From an uncultured Pelagibacteraceae bacterium (GTDB taxonomy: Bacteria; Pseudomonadota; Alphaproteobacteria; Pelagibacterales; AG-422-B15), in contig CABYZG010000007.1 of NCBI GenBank assembly GCA_902523455.1, positions 25,739 to 89,738 on the forward strand: a DNA stretch of 64,000 nt. The letters run 5' to 3'. The position numbers and the translations under genes are program-made. This document shows positions 49,635-60,174 of the stretch, in pieces (position 1 is the stretch's first letter; every line of letters begins with the position of its first letter). Below the pieces are notes generated by a model. The model was not told the origin of the DNA, did not search any database, and worked only from the letters and a program-made list of their open reading frames with translations.

Positions 49635-52463
49635 ATGAGTAAGACAATTTCCGTACAAGGAGCTCGTGAACATAATCTAAAAAATGTTAACGTTAAAATA
49701 CCCCGTGAGAAGCTGACAATAATAACTGGTTTGTCTGGATCAGGTAAATCTTCCCTTGCATTTGATACTATTTATGCTGAAGGTCAAAGAAGATACGTTG
49801 AGAGCTTATCGGCTTATGCAAGACAGTTTTTGCAAATGATGCAAAAACCAAATGTTGATTTAATAGAAGGATTAAGTCCCGCAATTTCCATCGAACAGAA
49901 AACAACATCAAAAAATCCTAGGTCAACAGTTGGAACTGTAACTGAGGTTTATGATTATCTTCGTCTTCTTTTTGCGAGGATTGGAATACCCTATTCTCCT
50001 GCAACCGGATTACCCATTAAAAGTCAGACAGTGACTCAAATAGTTGATCGAATAAAAGAAAGAGAAATTGGTTCAAAGTTTCTAATATTGTCTCCAATTA
50101 TCAGAGGAAGAAAAGGTGAGTACAAAAAGGAATTACAAGAATTGCACAAGAAAGGTTTTCAAAGAGTGAAGATTGATGGAGAATTATACGAATTCGATTC
50201 CTTACCTGAAATTGATAAAAAGAAGAAACATGATATCGAGGTTGTAGTAGACCGTATCCTACTAAATGATGAGATAGGAAACAGGTTGGCGGATAGTGTC
50301 GAAACTGCTCTCAATTTAAGTGATGGATTGGTGATCGTTGAAAATTTCGAAAACAAAAATGGTAAAGTAGATAATGAACTATTTTCATCAAAATTTGCTT
50401 GTCCAGTATCCGGTTTCACAATTGACGAAATTGAACCCAGGTTATTTTCTTTTAATAATCCATATGGAGCATGTGAGGAGTGCGATGGAATTGGAACCGA
50501 TTTATCAATTGATCCTAATCTAGTTGTTCCAAATAAAAACCTGTCAATAAATGAGGATGCACTTGCTCCTTGGCCAGTCTCGAGATACGGATATTTTAGA
50601 AATATTTTAAAGGTTGTAGCTAGAAAATATAAATTTTCACTTGATACACCCTGGAAATCACTAGGAAAAAAAGTTCAAAACATAGTTCTTTATGGCTCTG
50701 GCGAAACAGAATTAAAGTTTACTTATGATGACGGTTATGAATATGAAAGGCCTTTCGAAGGAGTAATTAATAATCTTGAGCGCAGATATCTAGAGACAGA
50801 AAGTGATTGGATGCGTGGAAGAATTGAGAGATATCAAAGTGAAGTAAGATGTCATGCATGCAATGGTTTTAGGCTTAAAGAGACTGCATTGGCTGTAAAG
50901 ATAGATAAACTGCACATAGGTGAGGTATGCGACAAATCTATTAAAGAACTTGTTATCTGGTTTCAGAAACTTGAAAAAAAATTAACTAAAAAAGAAAAAG
51001 AAATTGCATTTAGAATTCTTAAAGAACTCAATGAAAGAATACTTTTTTTAAATAATGTAGGGCTTGAATATCTGACTCTTTCAAGAGGTTCGGGTAGTTT
51101 ATCAGGCGGTGAATCACAACGTATTCGTCTGGCATCCCAAATTGGATCAGGTTTAACAGGAGTTCTCTATGTGCTTGACGAACCTTCGATTGGCTTGCAT
51201 CAGCGTGATAATGAAAGATTGTTAAAAACACTTAAAAGATTAAGAGATCTTGGAAATACAGTTATTGTCGTTGAGCACGATGAAGAGGCAATCACGACTG
51301 CTGATCATGTAGTTGACTTGGGACCAGCTGCTGGCGTCAATGGTGGAAGAGTAGTTGCTGAAGGTAATGTTACTAAAATTAAAAAAAATCAAAACAGCAT
51401 TACTGGTCAATATTTATCTGGTAAACTAAAAATTGAAATACCTAGTAATAGAAGAAAAGCACTAAACAATAAATATATCGAAATTATAAAAGCTGAGGGC
51501 AATAATCTTAAAAATGTCAATTGCGAAATTCCCCTTGGAACACTTACTTGTATTACCGGAGTTTCTGGTAGTGGTAAATCAACTTTAACAATTAATACGC
51601 TTTTTAAGTCAGTCGCCCAAACATTGAACGGGTCAAGGTATACACCTGCAAAACACAAGGAAATAAAGGGACTTCAAGAGCTTGATAAAGTCATAGATAT
51701 TGACCAATCTCCAATTGGAAGAACCCCAAGATCAAATCCTGCTACTTACACCGGAGCCTTCACTTTTATAAGGGACTGGTTTACCGGTTTGCCGGAATCA
51801 AAAGCCAGGGGTTATAAAGCTGGAAGATTTTCATTTAATGTTAAGGGCGGTAGATGTGAAGCTTGTGAAGGTGATGGTGTAATTAAGATAGAGATGCACT
51901 TTCTTCCTGATGTATATGTCACCTGTGATGAATGTGAAGGCAAAAGATACAATAGAGAAACGCTTGAAATCAAGTACAAAGATAAAAGTATTGCAGATAT
52001 TTTAGATATGACAGTTGAAGAAGGATGTTCTTTTTTTGAGGCAATTCCAATGATTAAAAAGAAACTCGATACACTTCAAAATGTAGGACTTGGTTATATA
52101 AAAATTGGTCAGCAAGCTACTACTTTATCAGGTGGTGAAGCGCAACGAATTAAACTTTCAAAAGAACTTTCAAAAAGAGCCACAGGTAAAACCTTGTATA
52201 TACTTGATGAGCCAACTACGGGACTTCATGTGCATGACATTAAGAAACTTCTCGAGGTACTTCAAATTTTAGTTGATCAGGGCAACACTGTTGTTGTGAT
52301 AGAGCATAATTTAGATGTAATAAAAACAGCCGATTGGATCATTGACTTGGGCCCGGAAGGGGGTGACGGCGGCGGTGAAATAATAGGAAGCGGTTCACCA
52401 GAAGAAATTGCAAAAGTCAAAAAAAGTTATACAGGACAATATTTAAATAAAATCCTAAAATAG
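49635..52463 (+). CDS. uvrA: Excinuclease ABC subunit A
   Basis: Damage-recognition ATPase of nucleotide excision repair. The 942 residues have two ABC ATPase halves: Walker [15 protein letters not shown] near 33 and [14 protein letters not shown] near 641, and signature motifs [12 protein letters not shown] near 490 and [12 protein letters not shown] near 835. Zinc modules are visible in CEECDGIG near 280 and in CEACEGDG with [10 protein letters not shown] near 745-770. Length is standard. No clear alphaproteobacterial LexA site was found upstream. Confidence 0.98.
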   Translation: MSKTISVQGAREHNLKNVNVKIPREKLTIITGLSGSGKSSLAFDTIYAEGQRRYVESLSAYARQFLQMMQKPNVDLIEGLSPAISIEQKTTSKNPRSTVGTVTEVYDYLRLLFARIGIPYSPATGLPIKSQTVTQIVDRIKEREIGSKFLILSPIIRGRKGEYKKELQELHKKGFQRVKIDGELYEFDSLPEIDKKKKHDIEVVVDRILLNDEIGNRLADSVETALNLSDGLVIVENFENKNGKVDNELFSSKFACPVSGFTIDEIEPRLFSFNNPYGACEECDGIGTDLSIDPNLVVPNKNLSINEDALAPWPVSRYGYFRNILKVVARKYKFSLDTPWKSLGKKVQNIVLYGSGETELKFTYDDGYEYERPFEGVINNLERRYLETESDWMRGRIERYQSEVRCHACNGFRLKETALAVKIDKLHIGEVCDKSIKELVIWFQKLEKKLTKKEKEIAFRILKELNERILFLNNVGLEYLTLSRGSGSLSGGESQRIRLASQIGSGLTGVLYVLDEPSIGLHQRDNERLLKTLKRLRDLGNTVIVVEHDEEAITTADHVVDLGPAAGVNGGRVVAEGNVTKIKKNQNSITGQYLSGKLKIEIPSNRRKALNNKYIEIIKAEGNNLKNVNCEIPLGTLTCITGVSGSGKSTLTINTLFKSVAQTLNGSRYTPAKHKEIKGLQELDKVIDIDQSPIGRTPRSNPATYTGAFTFIRDWFTGLPESKARGYKAGRFSFNVKGGRCEACEGDGVIKIEMHFLPDVYVTCDECEGKRYNRETLEIKYKDKSIADILDMTVEEGCSFFEAIPMIKKKLDTLQNVGLGYIKIGQQATTLSGGEAQRIKLSKELSKRATGKTLYILDEPTTGLHVHDIKKLLEVLQILVDQGNTVVVIEHNLDVIKTADWIIDLGPEGGDGGGEIIGSGSPEEIAKVKKSYTGQYLNKILK

Positions 52464-52496
52464 TTACATAAATATTTTACATACACGCATAAAACA

Positions 52497-52505
52497 TGCT
52501 ATGAA
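52497..52505 (+). promoter_or_regulatory. Extended -10 promoter; probable leaderless mRNA
   Basis: TGCTATGAA lies 6 nt before the ATG at 52512 and is followed by the same TAGT seen before the gene at 35801. No Shine-Dalgarno is present. Confidence 0.4.
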
Positions 52506-52511
52506 TAGTTA

Positions 52512-53120
52512 ATGGCATCAATTTTACAATCATTACAGAGAACAGTTATTCTTGGAACTCTGTTGGCAATTCTATTGCTCATTATGGTTACAGGCCACTA
52601 TGGCGGTTTTGACCAACTATATTGGGCCTCACTCTCGAGATTTCTTCACGTCATATCTGGAGTGATGTGGATTGGGCTTCTCTATTACTTTAACTTTGTG
52701 CAGATTCCTAATATGCCAAATATTCCTGATGAGCAAAAACCAGCAATAGGAAAAGTTATTGCCCCTGCGGCACTTTTCTGGTTCAGATGGGCTGCTTTAG
52801 CAACATTAATTACAGGACTTACAACTCTTGCTCTTTATTATGGACATGAAGGATCAGTCAACGCTCTTACATTTACATTGGCTTATGGATTTAATGGTAA
52901 AGAACTTACAATAGGTATTGGTATGTGGCTTGCTATTATAATGGCTTATAATGTATGGATGGTTATTTGGCCAAATCAAAAGAAAGCATTGGGAATTGTT
53001 GAAGTTGATGCAGATACAAAAGCAAAATCAGCTAGAACAGCTATGCTGTTCTCAAGAACGAACACAGTACTTTCCATTCCTATGCTGCTATCAATGGTAG
53101 TTGCACAGAATCTCTACTAA
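52512..53120 (+). CDS. Urate-hydroxylase (PuuD/Urate_ox_N)-like membrane protein
   Basis: 202 residues with about five predicted membrane helices. LSRFLHVISGVMWIGLLYYFNFVQ near 40 and AAALFWFRWAAL-like text near 85 resemble the N-terminal membrane domain of PuuD-type urate oxidases (PF06181-type). The cytochrome c domain of full PuuD is absent and no purine-catabolism gene lies nearby, so urate oxidation is not supported by context. Histidines H46 and H26 could bind heme; this is a guess. It is a stand-alone gene converging with secF. Confidence 0.65.
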   Translation: MASILQSLQRTVILGTLLAILLLIMVTGHYGGFDQLYWASLSRFLHVISGVMWIGLLYYFNFVQIPNMPNIPDEQKPAIGKVIAPAALFWFRWAALATLITGLTTLALYYGHEGSVNALTFTLAYGFNGKELTIGIGMWLAIIMAYNVWMVIWPNQKKALGIVEVDADTKAKSARTAMLFSRTNTVLSIPMLLSMVVAQNLY

Positions 53121-53121
53121 T

Positions 53122-54048
53122 TTATCTCGTCGAGTCTACCGCTGAAGTTGTATTCCACTCACGTTTAACATCAAGGTATCTAAGTAATGGCGCTGCTACA
53201 AAGATAGATGAATATGTACCAACTACAACTCCCCAAATCATTGCGAACGTAAACCCTTTAATCACTTCACCTCCAAAAATAAATAATGATAATAAAGCTA
53301 AAAGCGTGGTAACAGATGTTACGATTGTTCTTGATAAAGTATCGTTGATCGACAAATTTAATAAATCTGTAATTTCCTTTGAACGGTACTTGCGTAAGTT
53401 TTCTCTGACCCTATCGTACACAACGACTGTATCATTCATTGAGTATCCAACAATAGTAAGTATTGCAGCAATGATAGGTAAATTGAACTCTAGTTGAGTA
53501 ATACAAAAAACTCCAATCGTTAATATGACGTCATGAACAAGCGCTAAAACTGCTCCAAGCGAAAATTGCCACTCAAACCTAAACCATATGTAAACAAGCA
53601 TTGCAAATACTGCGACAAAAATTGCTATGGCACCAGATTGTATCAATTCTCCACTAACTTTAGGTCCTACAACCTCAGTTCTTCTAAAATTTATATCTGT
53701 TGAAAGATAAGATCCTAAGCTATCTTTTACAATTTGAACAACATCTTGTTGAACTTGATCTCCGCCTAATTGTTGCTCCACTCTTATTAGTAAATTTTTA
53801 CTAGATCCAAATTCTTGAACTTGAACATCACCCAGTTCAAGAGTATTTAAGTTATCCCTCAAGCCAGAAATTTCAATTTCTTGAGATGTTTCGATTTCAA
53901 TAAGTGTGCCGCCCTTAAAATCAATTCCGAAATTTAATCCATTTACAAAAAAAGCACCTATTGAAAGACATATCAATATTGCAGAAAGAATAAAGGTAAT
54001 TACCCTTACTTTTAAAAAATTAATTTGTGTTCCAGAAATATTAAGCAT
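53122..54048 (-). CDS. secF: Protein-export membrane protein SecF
   Basis: RND-fold partner of SecD that uses the proton motive force to complete Sec-dependent export. The 308 residues have six membrane helices, the signature FGIDFKGGTLIEIE near 36 and GYSMNDTVVVYDRVREN near 205. The periplasmic loop lies between helices 1 and 2. The start overlaps secD by 8 nt. Confidence 0.97.
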   Translation of the reverse strand: MLNISGTQINFLKVRVITFILSAILICLSIGAFFVNGLNFGIDFKGGTLIEIETSQEIEISGLRDNLNTLELGDVQVQEFGSSKNLLIRVEQQLGGDQVQQDVVQIVKDSLGSYLSTDINFRRTEVVGPKVSGELIQSGAIAIFVAVFAMLVYIWFRFEWQFSLGAVLALVHDVILTIGVFCITQLEFNLPIIAAILTIVGYSMNDTVVVYDRVRENLRKYRSKEITDLLNLSINDTLSRTIVTSVTTLLALLSLFIFGGEVIKGFTFAMIWGVVVGTYSSIFVAAPLLRYLDVKREWNTTSAVDSTR

Positions 54049-55651
54049 TTTTACTCAGGCCTACAAAATTTGGCTTTAATCTTTTCGCGTTTAATGAAAT
54101 TAGTAACCTTGTGAAAGTAAATGCAGTAAAAACTGATGTAAAAATTCCAATAGCTAGCGTAATAGAAAATCCTCTCACTGGGCCTGAAGCCATAAAAAAT
54201 AATATTATTGCAGCAATCAACGTTGTGATATTTGCATCTAATATAGTTGATAAAGCTCTTTTATAACCGTTTTCAACAGCGTTCATCATATTTGATCCAT
54301 TTCTAATTTCTTCTCTAACTCTCTCAAAAATCAATACATTTGCATCCACAGCCATTCCAATTGTTAATATTATTCCAGCGATACCGGGTAGTGTGAGAGT
54401 TGCTTGAAACAAAGATAAAACGCCAAGGACCATAAATAAATTTATAATTAATGCTATATCTGCAAGCAGGCCAAAATATCTATAGACAAATATCATAAAA
54501 ATAATCACAGCAATAAAACCAATTATTGCTGCAAATTGACCCGCTTCGATTGAGTCGGCACCAAGATCAGGTCCGACCGACCTTTCTTCTAAAATAATAA
54601 GTGGGGCCGGTAAAGCACCAGCTCGCAAAAGAATAGCAAGATCATTTGCTTCTTCTGAGTCAAAACCGCCAGAGATCTGACCAGAACCACCCAAAATAGA
54701 TTCTCTTATTACTGGCGCACTTATTACTTTATTATCAAGCACAATCGCAAAAGGTTTGCCTACATTTTGCTGTGTAACCCTTCCAAACTTTGTTGCGCCT
54801 ATACGATCAAATCTAAAAGATACTATTGGTTCATTTGTTTGAGGGTCAAAACCAGGTTGCGCATCAACAAGATTTTCTCCTCCAACCATAATTCGCTTCT
54901 TTACAATATATTTAAACTCTTCATCTGCATCAGATACCAAAATTTCTGAACCAATTGGTGCCTTTGAAGGATTAAATGGGTCAAAATTGACTGAGGTATC
55001 GACTAATTGAAAAGTAAGTTTAGCTGTTTGGCCCAGCAAGGACTTTATACGGTCTGGGTCATCAATACCTGGTAATTGAATTATTATCCTGGATGACCCT
55101 TGTCTTTGTATTGATGGCTCTCTTGTGCCGAGCTCATCTATTCTCCTTCGAACAATTTCTAAGGATTGGGCAACCGCATTCGAAACAGATTGTTTTATAA
55201 ATTCTTCAGTAAAATTTATCTGAATTGTGTTTTCTTCTTGGGTGATGATTAAATTAGTTTGATCTCCCATTGCAAGAATATTTTGAGAGTTACTCATGGA
55301 TAGTTCGGAAATTTCTTTTTGAATTTCGCTATTAAAATCTTCTACAACAAATTTTAAGGACTCATTTGAAACCTTGAAATTACTATAATTAAGGTTGTTT
55401 TTCTTTAAGACTCTTCGAACGTCTGCATTAAGGTTTTCTACTCTCTCCTTTATAATTTCCTCGGTATCAACCTCTAACAATAAATGTGAACCTCCTTGAA
55501 GATCCAAGCCAAGATTAACTTGTTGCTTTGGAATAAAATTTGGAAAGCTATTTAATTGTTCTTTAGAGAAAAAATTTGGTACAGCAAAAAATAGCGTAAT
55601 TATTATTACAGAAAGAACGGAAAAAGTTTTGAGATTTGAGAAATAGAGCAT
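54041..55651 (-). CDS. secD: Protein-export membrane protein SecD
   Basis: Larger RND-fold subunit of the SecDF complex in the inner membrane. The 536 residues have helix 1, then the conserved LGLDLQGGSHLLLEVD near 47, a large periplasmic P1 region, and five C-terminal helices with TLPGIAGIILTIGMAVDANVLIFERVREE near 418-446 (the DAN...ER proton-relay segment). RRRIDELGTREPSIQRQG near 165 is typical. It sits 11 nt after yajC in the classical yajC-secD-secF order. Confidence 0.98.
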   Translation of the reverse strand: MLYFSNLKTFSVLSVIIITLFFAVPNFFSKEQLNSFPNFIPKQQVNLGLDLQGGSHLLLEVDTEEIIKERVENLNADVRRVLKKNNLNYSNFKVSNESLKFVVEDFNSEIQKEISELSMSNSQNILAMGDQTNLIITQEENTIQINFTEEFIKQSVSNAVAQSLEIVRRRIDELGTREPSIQRQGSSRIIIQLPGIDDPDRIKSLLGQTAKLTFQLVDTSVNFDPFNPSKAPIGSEILVSDADEEFKYIVKKRIMVGGENLVDAQPGFDPQTNEPIVSFRFDRIGATKFGRVTQQNVGKPFAIVLDNKVISAPVIRESILGGSGQISGGFDSEEANDLAILLRAGALPAPLIILEERSVGPDLGADSIEAGQFAAIIGFIAVIIFMIFVYRYFGLLADIALIINLFMVLGVLSLFQATLTLPGIAGIILTIGMAVDANVLIFERVREEIRNGSNMMNAVENGYKRALSTILDANITTLIAAIILFFMASGPVRGFSITLAIGIFTSVFTAFTFTRLLISLNAKRLKPNFVGLSKNA

Positions 55652-55662
55652 TAGTTATTTTA

Positions 55663-55938
55663 CTATGAAGTACTAACTTTCTCTACTTCAGCAATAGTTG
55701 ATTTAATTATAACAACATTTACTCCAGAGGATATTTCTACCTCTACATCAGTATCGCCAATGACTTTATTTATCTTTCCGCGGATACCACCAGAAGTGAC
55801 AATTTTATCTCCACGCTGAACAGCTGCAACCATTTCTTTATGCTCCTTTGCTCTTCTTTGCTGAGGTCTTATTAGCAAAAAATAGAAGATTGCAAAAATT
55901 AAAAATAATGGCATTAATTGAATCAGCATTTGTTCCAT
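55663..55938 (-). CDS. yajC: Preprotein translocase subunit YajC
   Basis: Single-helix accessory subunit of SecDF-YajC. I use the ATG at 55938 (MEQMLIQLMPLFLIFAIFYF, 91 residues), since AAAGGAG lies about 8 nt before it; a longer in-frame reading would place a basic stretch ahead of the membrane helix. The family segment LLIRPQQRRAKEHKEM and GDKIVTSGGIRGKI follow the helix. Confidence 0.94.
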   Translation of the reverse strand: MEQMLIQLMPLFLIFAIFYFLLIRPQQRRAKEHKEMVAAVQRGDKIVTSGGIRGKINKVIGDTDVEVEISSGVNVVIIKSTIAEVEKVSTS

Positions 55939-56003
55939 GGTTCGCTCCTTTTTAAATTTCAACGGCAATATACATACTTAGCCAATGATTTTGAACTAAA
56001 TAA

Positions 56004-56828
56004 TTAGTTTAGGTTTAATTTTAAAGCTTTTTTTAAGGCTTCAAGGCTCTTGTGGTGGGTTAAATCAAGATGAAAGGGTGTAACTGAAATATGTTTATTG
56101 GCTATAGCCTCAACATCACTCATGTATCCTTCGATAACTTCATTTATTGGAGCAATAGTTAGTTTGGCATTATCTTCAAGCCTTCTTCTTAAGCCAAACC
56201 TAAACTTTGACCTCTCAACCTCTCTAATAATCAAATCATCCGATTCTCTATTGCCCTGTGTCGTGATTTGAATGCTTTCTACCAGATCTGCTGAACAATA
56301 GGGGAAATTTATATTTATAAAAACATTTTTGCCCCATCCATTTTTTGTTAAATCAACAAGTAAATCTTTCAAATATGTTTTTGAAGCATCCCAAGATATT
56401 TGATTTTTTTTGCCAGCTTCATAATTTTGACTGATTGCAATTGATGGAATTCGTCGGATTAAACCTTCCATTGCTGCAGCAATTGTACCTGAATATGTAA
56501 CATCCTCTCCAACATTGCATCCACTATTGATACCTGACAAAATTAAATCTGGCCTTTTATCTTTTAATACACTGCTTAGACCAATTGCGACACAGTCGCT
56601 AGGAGTGCCATTAACGGAAAATATCTTCTCTTCATACTTTTTAAGTGTTAATTCACTTTGAAAAGACAAAGCGTGTGATGCGCCACTTTTTTCAAATTCT
56701 GGTGCAACGACCCAGACATCGTCTGAAAATTCATTGGCAATAGCTCTTAGTATTTTAATACCCTCTGCAGATATTCCATCATCATTTGTAATTAATATCC
56801 TCGCTTCATTAAGATTAATAAATGACAT
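56004..56828 (-). CDS. surE: 5'-nucleotidase / survival protein SurE
   Basis: Metal-dependent nucleoside monophosphatase, thought to trim nucleotide pools in stress. The 274 residues have the metal site ILITNDDGISAEGI near 11, the GASHALSF segment near 49, VNGTPSDCVAIGLS near 71, SGINSGCNVGEDVTYSGTIAAAMEG near 99 (key N, GxN, Y-SGT) and SVTPFHLDLT near the end. It lies between serS and yajC in the common serS-surE order. Confidence 0.96.
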   Translation of the reverse strand: MSFINLNEARILITNDDGISAEGIKILRAIANEFSDDVWVVAPEFEKSGASHALSFQSELTLKKYEEKIFSVNGTPSDCVAIGLSSVLKDKRPDLILSGINSGCNVGEDVTYSGTIAAAMEGLIRRIPSIAISQNYEAGKKNQISWDASKTYLKDLLVDLTKNGWGKNVFININFPYCSADLVESIQITTQGNRESDDLIIREVERSKFRFGLRRRLEDNAKLTIAPINEVIEGYMSDVEAIANKHISVTPFHLDLTHHKSLEALKKALKLNLN

Positions 56829-56837
56829 ATAGATGAG

Positions 56838-58106
56838 TTAATTTGAAATTTGATTTATTCCACCCATGTATGGAATAAGAGCATCTGGCACCTGAATAGT
56901 CCCATCTTCATTTTGATAGTTTTCTAAAATTGATATTAAAGTTCGTCCTACGGCCAGCCCAGATCCATTTAATGTATGCAAAAATTTAGTTTCTTTACCT
57001 TCTTTGTAACGAGAGTTCATTCTTCTTGCTTGAAAATCTCCACAATTAGAGCAACTAGATATCTCTCTGTATGCTTTTTGACCAGGCAACCATACTTCAA
57101 TATCATATGTTTTTTGTGCAGCAAAACCCATATCCTCAGAAGACAATATGACAACTCTATAATGAAGATTTAATCTTTTTAAAACTTCCTCTGCACAACT
57201 TAACATTCTTTCATGTTCATCCTTAGATTGACTTTCTGATGTTAAACTAACAAGCTCAACTTTATAAAATTGATGTTGTCTCATAATACCTCTTGTATCT
57301 TTCCCTGCTGCGCCAGCTTCAGATCTGAAACATGGCGTATGAGATACATATCGTTTAGGTAAATCTAAAATATCAATAATTGACTCTCTAGTCATATTAC
57401 TAAGAGGAACCTCGGCCGTTGGTATAAGCCAATAGTCATCGGTTGTTTTAAATAAATCATCTTTAAACTTAGGAAGCTGTCCCACACCATAAACTGATTG
57501 GTCTTTAACAAGTATAGGAACATTCATCTCTGTATATCCAAATTCATTTGTATGAAGATCTAACATAAAATTAGATATTGCTCTTTCCATTCTAGCAATC
57601 AAGCCACTTTGTACAACAAACCTTGCTCCAGAGATTTTTGCAGCTTGCTCAAAACTCATCATATTGAGGTTTTCGCCTAATTCATCGTGTTCTTTTGGAG
57701 TAAAAGAAAATTCTTTTTTAGTACCTTCCAACTTAATCTCTTTATTTAAACTTTCATCACCAACTGGCACATCATCTGCTGGATTATTTGGTAAAGAAGA
57801 TAAAACAGTATTAAGTTCTTCTTGTTTTTCTCTTTGACTATTCTCTAAATCCTGCATTTTATCTTTTAAGCTTGCAACTTCCGCCTTTAACTTAGCGGCT
57901 TCATCATTTTTTCCATTAGCTGCATATTCTCCTATGAGCTTTGACTTGGTGTTTCTCACTTCTTGAATAACTTGAAGCTCACCAATAATTTTCCTGTTCT
58001 TTTCATCTAATTCAATTATTTGATTTGAAACTGGCGGATGTTTTCTTTTGGCTAATAACTCATCTAAATCTGAGGGATTCTCTCTTATTTTCTTAATGTC
58101 ATGCAT
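56838..58106 (-). CDS. serS: Seryl-tRNA synthetase
   Basis: Class II synthetase charging tRNA-Ser. The 422 residues have an N-terminal antiparallel coiled-coil arm (about 30-105) that contacts the long variable arm, then motif 2 [22 protein letters not shown] near 262 and motif 3 [16 protein letters not shown] near 385. The tRNA arm includes the usual RKHPP start. It starts 3 nt after the tatC stop, forming a tat-serS-surE run. Confidence 0.98.
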   Translation of the reverse strand: MHDIKKIRENPSDLDELLAKRKHPPVSNQIIELDEKNRKIIGELQVIQEVRNTKSKLIGEYAANGKNDEAAKLKAEVASLKDKMQDLENSQREKQEELNTVLSSLPNNPADDVPVGDESLNKEIKLEGTKKEFSFTPKEHDELGENLNMMSFEQAAKISGARFVVQSGLIARMERAISNFMLDLHTNEFGYTEMNVPILVKDQSVYGVGQLPKFKDDLFKTTDDYWLIPTAEVPLSNMTRESIIDILDLPKRYVSHTPCFRSEAGAAGKDTRGIMRQHQFYKVELVSLTSESQSKDEHERMLSCAEEVLKRLNLHYRVVILSSEDMGFAAQKTYDIEVWLPGQKAYREISSCSNCGDFQARRMNSRYKEGKETKFLHTLNGSGLAVGRTLISILENYQNEDGTIQVPDALIPYMGGINQISN

Positions 58107-58109
58107 GTC

Positions 58110-58886
58110 TTACTCGGATTTAGGTTTTTTCCCTTCGATAAATTTTACAGCAAATATTGAAATTTCATACAGCAATAATATAGGTATTCCAAGCCCTATT
58201 TGGGAGATCGGGTCAGGTGGTGTTAAAATAGCCGCTACTGCAAAAACTCCTACAATCACATACTTTCTATTTTTTCTTAATCCTTCAGAACTGACAAAAC
58301 CTACTCTTGCTAATAATGTCAAAAGAACTGGTAGTTGAAAACTGATACCGAATGCAAATATCAGACGCATAATTAAGCTTAAATACTCATTTACCTTAGC
58401 TTCTAATTGGATTGGTAATGTTCCTTGACCACCAATCGATTCGAAAGATAGAAAGAATTTGATGGCAAGTGGCATAATAAAATAATAAACCAATGCCGCT
58501 CCTAACAAGAATAATATTGGCGTTGCAATTAAATATGGAATAACAACAGTTTTCTCATTGCGATAAAGACCAGGTGCAACAAAAATCCAAATTTGTATCA
58601 GTATAAATGGAAGAGAAACAAAAATAGAGGCAAATAGTGCTACTTTTAAATAAGTAAAAAAGGTTTCGTGTAAAGCAGTAAATATAAGCCTTCTGCCAGA
58701 TTCACCTTGTACAGCATCAGCATATGGTTGAACTAAAAAGTTATAAATTGTGTCTGCAAAGATATATGCAACAACAAACATAACAGTAATCAAAATTAGT
58801 GACTTAATAAGTCTGCTTCTAAGTTCTACAAGATGTTGAATTAAAGGTTGCTTTCCTTCATCAAGTGTTTCATTTGTATCACTCAT
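58110..58886 (-). CDS. tatC: Twin-arginine translocase subunit TatC
   Basis: Receptor for twin-arginine signal peptides in the inner membrane. The 258 residues have six membrane helices. The start has the conserved PLIQHLVELRSRLIKSLI, and the periplasmic loop ALHETFFTYLKVALF near 75 and VAPGLYRNEK near 110 carry family residues. It overlaps tatB by 8 nt. Confidence 0.97.
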   Translation of the reverse strand: MSDTNETLDEGKQPLIQHLVELRSRLIKSLILITVMFVVAYIFADTIYNFLVQPYADAVQGESGRRLIFTALHETFFTYLKVALFASIFVSLPFILIQIWIFVAPGLYRNEKTVVIPYLIATPILFLLGAALVYYFIMPLAIKFFLSFESIGGQGTLPIQLEAKVNEYLSLIMRLIFAFGISFQLPVLLTLLARVGFVSSEGLRKNRKYVIVGVFAVAAILTPPDPISQIGLGIPILLLYEISIFAVKFIEGKKPKSE

Positions 58887-59175
58887 TTTCTTTTTTCTGA
58901 TTTTCTGACTGAATGATATTTTTATTTATCGAGTCACGCATCTCGTCTGTAAAGTTTTTGGGATTTGTATTTTCAACTTTAGACTTAATATCATCTACGC
59001 CTGTTTCTTTTGCTATCTCATTGATACTAGATCTAAATTCTCTTGAAAAGTTTCTAATTTTACCCCACCACCTGCCAAAAGTTCTTAATACTGCTGGCAA
59101 ATCTTTCGGTCCAACAAAAATGATAATTAATGCTGCAATGACAAGATACTCTACTCCTCCGATACCAGGTAACAT
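58879..59175 (-). CDS. tatB: Twin-arginine translocase subunit TatB
   Basis: Single N-terminal helix, then an amphipathic helix and a charged tail. The 98 residues begin MLPGIGGVEYLVIAALIIIFVGPKDLP, with the TatB-type glutamate in the helix and the GPKDLP hinge. The tail is rich in acidic and basic residues. It is 15 nt after tatA. Confidence 0.94.
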   Translation of the reverse strand: MLPGIGGVEYLVIAALIIIFVGPKDLPAVLRTFGRWWGKIRNFSREFRSSINEIAKETGVDDIKSKVENTNPKNFTDEMRDSINKNIIQSENQKKENE

Positions 59176-59190
59176 AACAATTACTTAAGG

Positions 59191-59373
59191 TTAATCTTTG
59201 GAGTCTTCGTCTGATTTATTTATTGACTTTGGTTCATCATCGTCGTTGATGCCTTTTTTAAAACTTTTTACACCTTTGGCTACGTCACCCATTAATTCAG
59301 ATATTTTTCCTCTACCGAAAAGTATAACAAGAAGCGCTACAACGATTAATATTTGCCAAAAACTAATACCCAT
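59191..59373 (-). CDS. tatA: Twin-arginine translocase subunit TatA
   Basis: Pore-forming subunit of the Tat pathway. The 60 residues start [27 protein letters not shown], with the FGRGK hinge and the F-K-K-G segment of the amphipathic helix, then a short acidic tail. An AT-rich promoter region with an (AT)n run lies upstream and a GAGGAA ribosome site precedes the ATG. Confidence 0.94.
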   Translation of the reverse strand: MGISFWQILIVVALLVILFGRGKISELMGDVAKGVKSFKKGINDDDEPKSINKSDEDSKD

Positions 59374-59432
59374 TTGTTCCTCAATTATTTCTAATAATAT
59401 ATATATATATTAATACCTTATTAGTAAAAGTT

Positions 59433-59462
59433 AAAAATTACCATCAAATAAAAGGTAATTAA
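59433..59462 (-). terminator. Rho-independent terminator of the fbp operon
   Basis: On the minus strand AATTACC and GGTAATT pair in a short AT-rich stem with an 11-nt loop, followed by TTTTT. The stem begins within the fbpC stop codon. Confidence 0.65.
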
Positions 59463-60172
59463 ATGAGGTTTTTTTGATATGCGGTTGAACTTATAGAGAT
59501 GACATCTTCAGGTTTGCCGTTTTGAATAAAATTACCATCTTTCATGATTAAAACTCTATCAGACATTGCTAGCGCGTCTTCAGTATCGTGAGAAACAATG
59601 ATAGTTGTAGTGAGGTTATCACGAAGAATTTTATTTGTTTCAGATCTCAATCTTACTTTTAATTCCTTATCCAAAGCTCCAAAAGGTTCATCCATTAACA
59701 AAATTTTTGGATTTGGCGCCATAGCTCTTGCCAATGCAACCCTTTGTTGTTCACCACTTGATATTTCATGGGGATAGTTTTTTGCATATCTCTCAACACT
59801 AAATAACTTTAATAAACTCATAGCTCTCTCGGTATTATTTTTATTAGTACCTTTTATTCCAAATTTTACATTATTCACAATCGAGAGGTGTGGAAACAAT
59901 GCTCTTTCCTGAACAACCAATCCAATATTTCGTTCCTCAGTATTTACATGATTTAAATGTCCTGAAACAAGTTCATTATCTATCGATACTGTTCCTGCTG
60001 ATTGTTCTTCTAGACCTGCAATGATTCTTAACAATGTAGTTTTGCCGCATCCAGAGGGTCCTAAGATTGTAATTATCTCGCCTCGATTTACTTGTAGAGA
60101 AATATCTTTTAAAACTTCATTATCTCTTGTGAAGCTATGTTTTATATTTTTTAGTTCAAGAATTATATCCAT
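59459..60172 (-). CDS. fbpC: Ferric iron ABC transporter ATP-binding protein
   Basis: ATPase of the iron importer. The 237 residues have Walker A GPSGCGKTTLLRI near 36, Q-loop VVQERALFPHLS near 83, the ABC signature ISSGEQQRVALARA near 130 and Walker B ILLMDEPFGALD near 153, with the H-switch in IIVSHDTEDA. It ends early compared with the 340-350-residue FbpC of Neisseria, lacking the C-terminal regulatory domain, as in some short marine versions. It starts 2 nt after the permease. Confidence 0.93.
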   Translation of the reverse strand: MDIILELKNIKHSFTRDNEVLKDISLQVNRGEIITILGPSGCGKTTLLRIIAGLEEQSAGTVSIDNELVSGHLNHVNTEERNIGLVVQERALFPHLSIVNNVKFGIKGTNKNNTERAMSLLKLFSVERYAKNYPHEISSGEQQRVALARAMAPNPKILLMDEPFGALDKELKVRLRSETNKILRDNLTTTIIVSHDTEDALAMSDRVLIMKDGNFIQNGKPEDVISISSTAYQKNLI

Positions 60173-60174
60173 TA

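Noticed and set aside
59395..59411. (AT)n run upstream of tatA
   Set aside because: Simple repeat in an AT-rich promoter; nothing indicates a special role.
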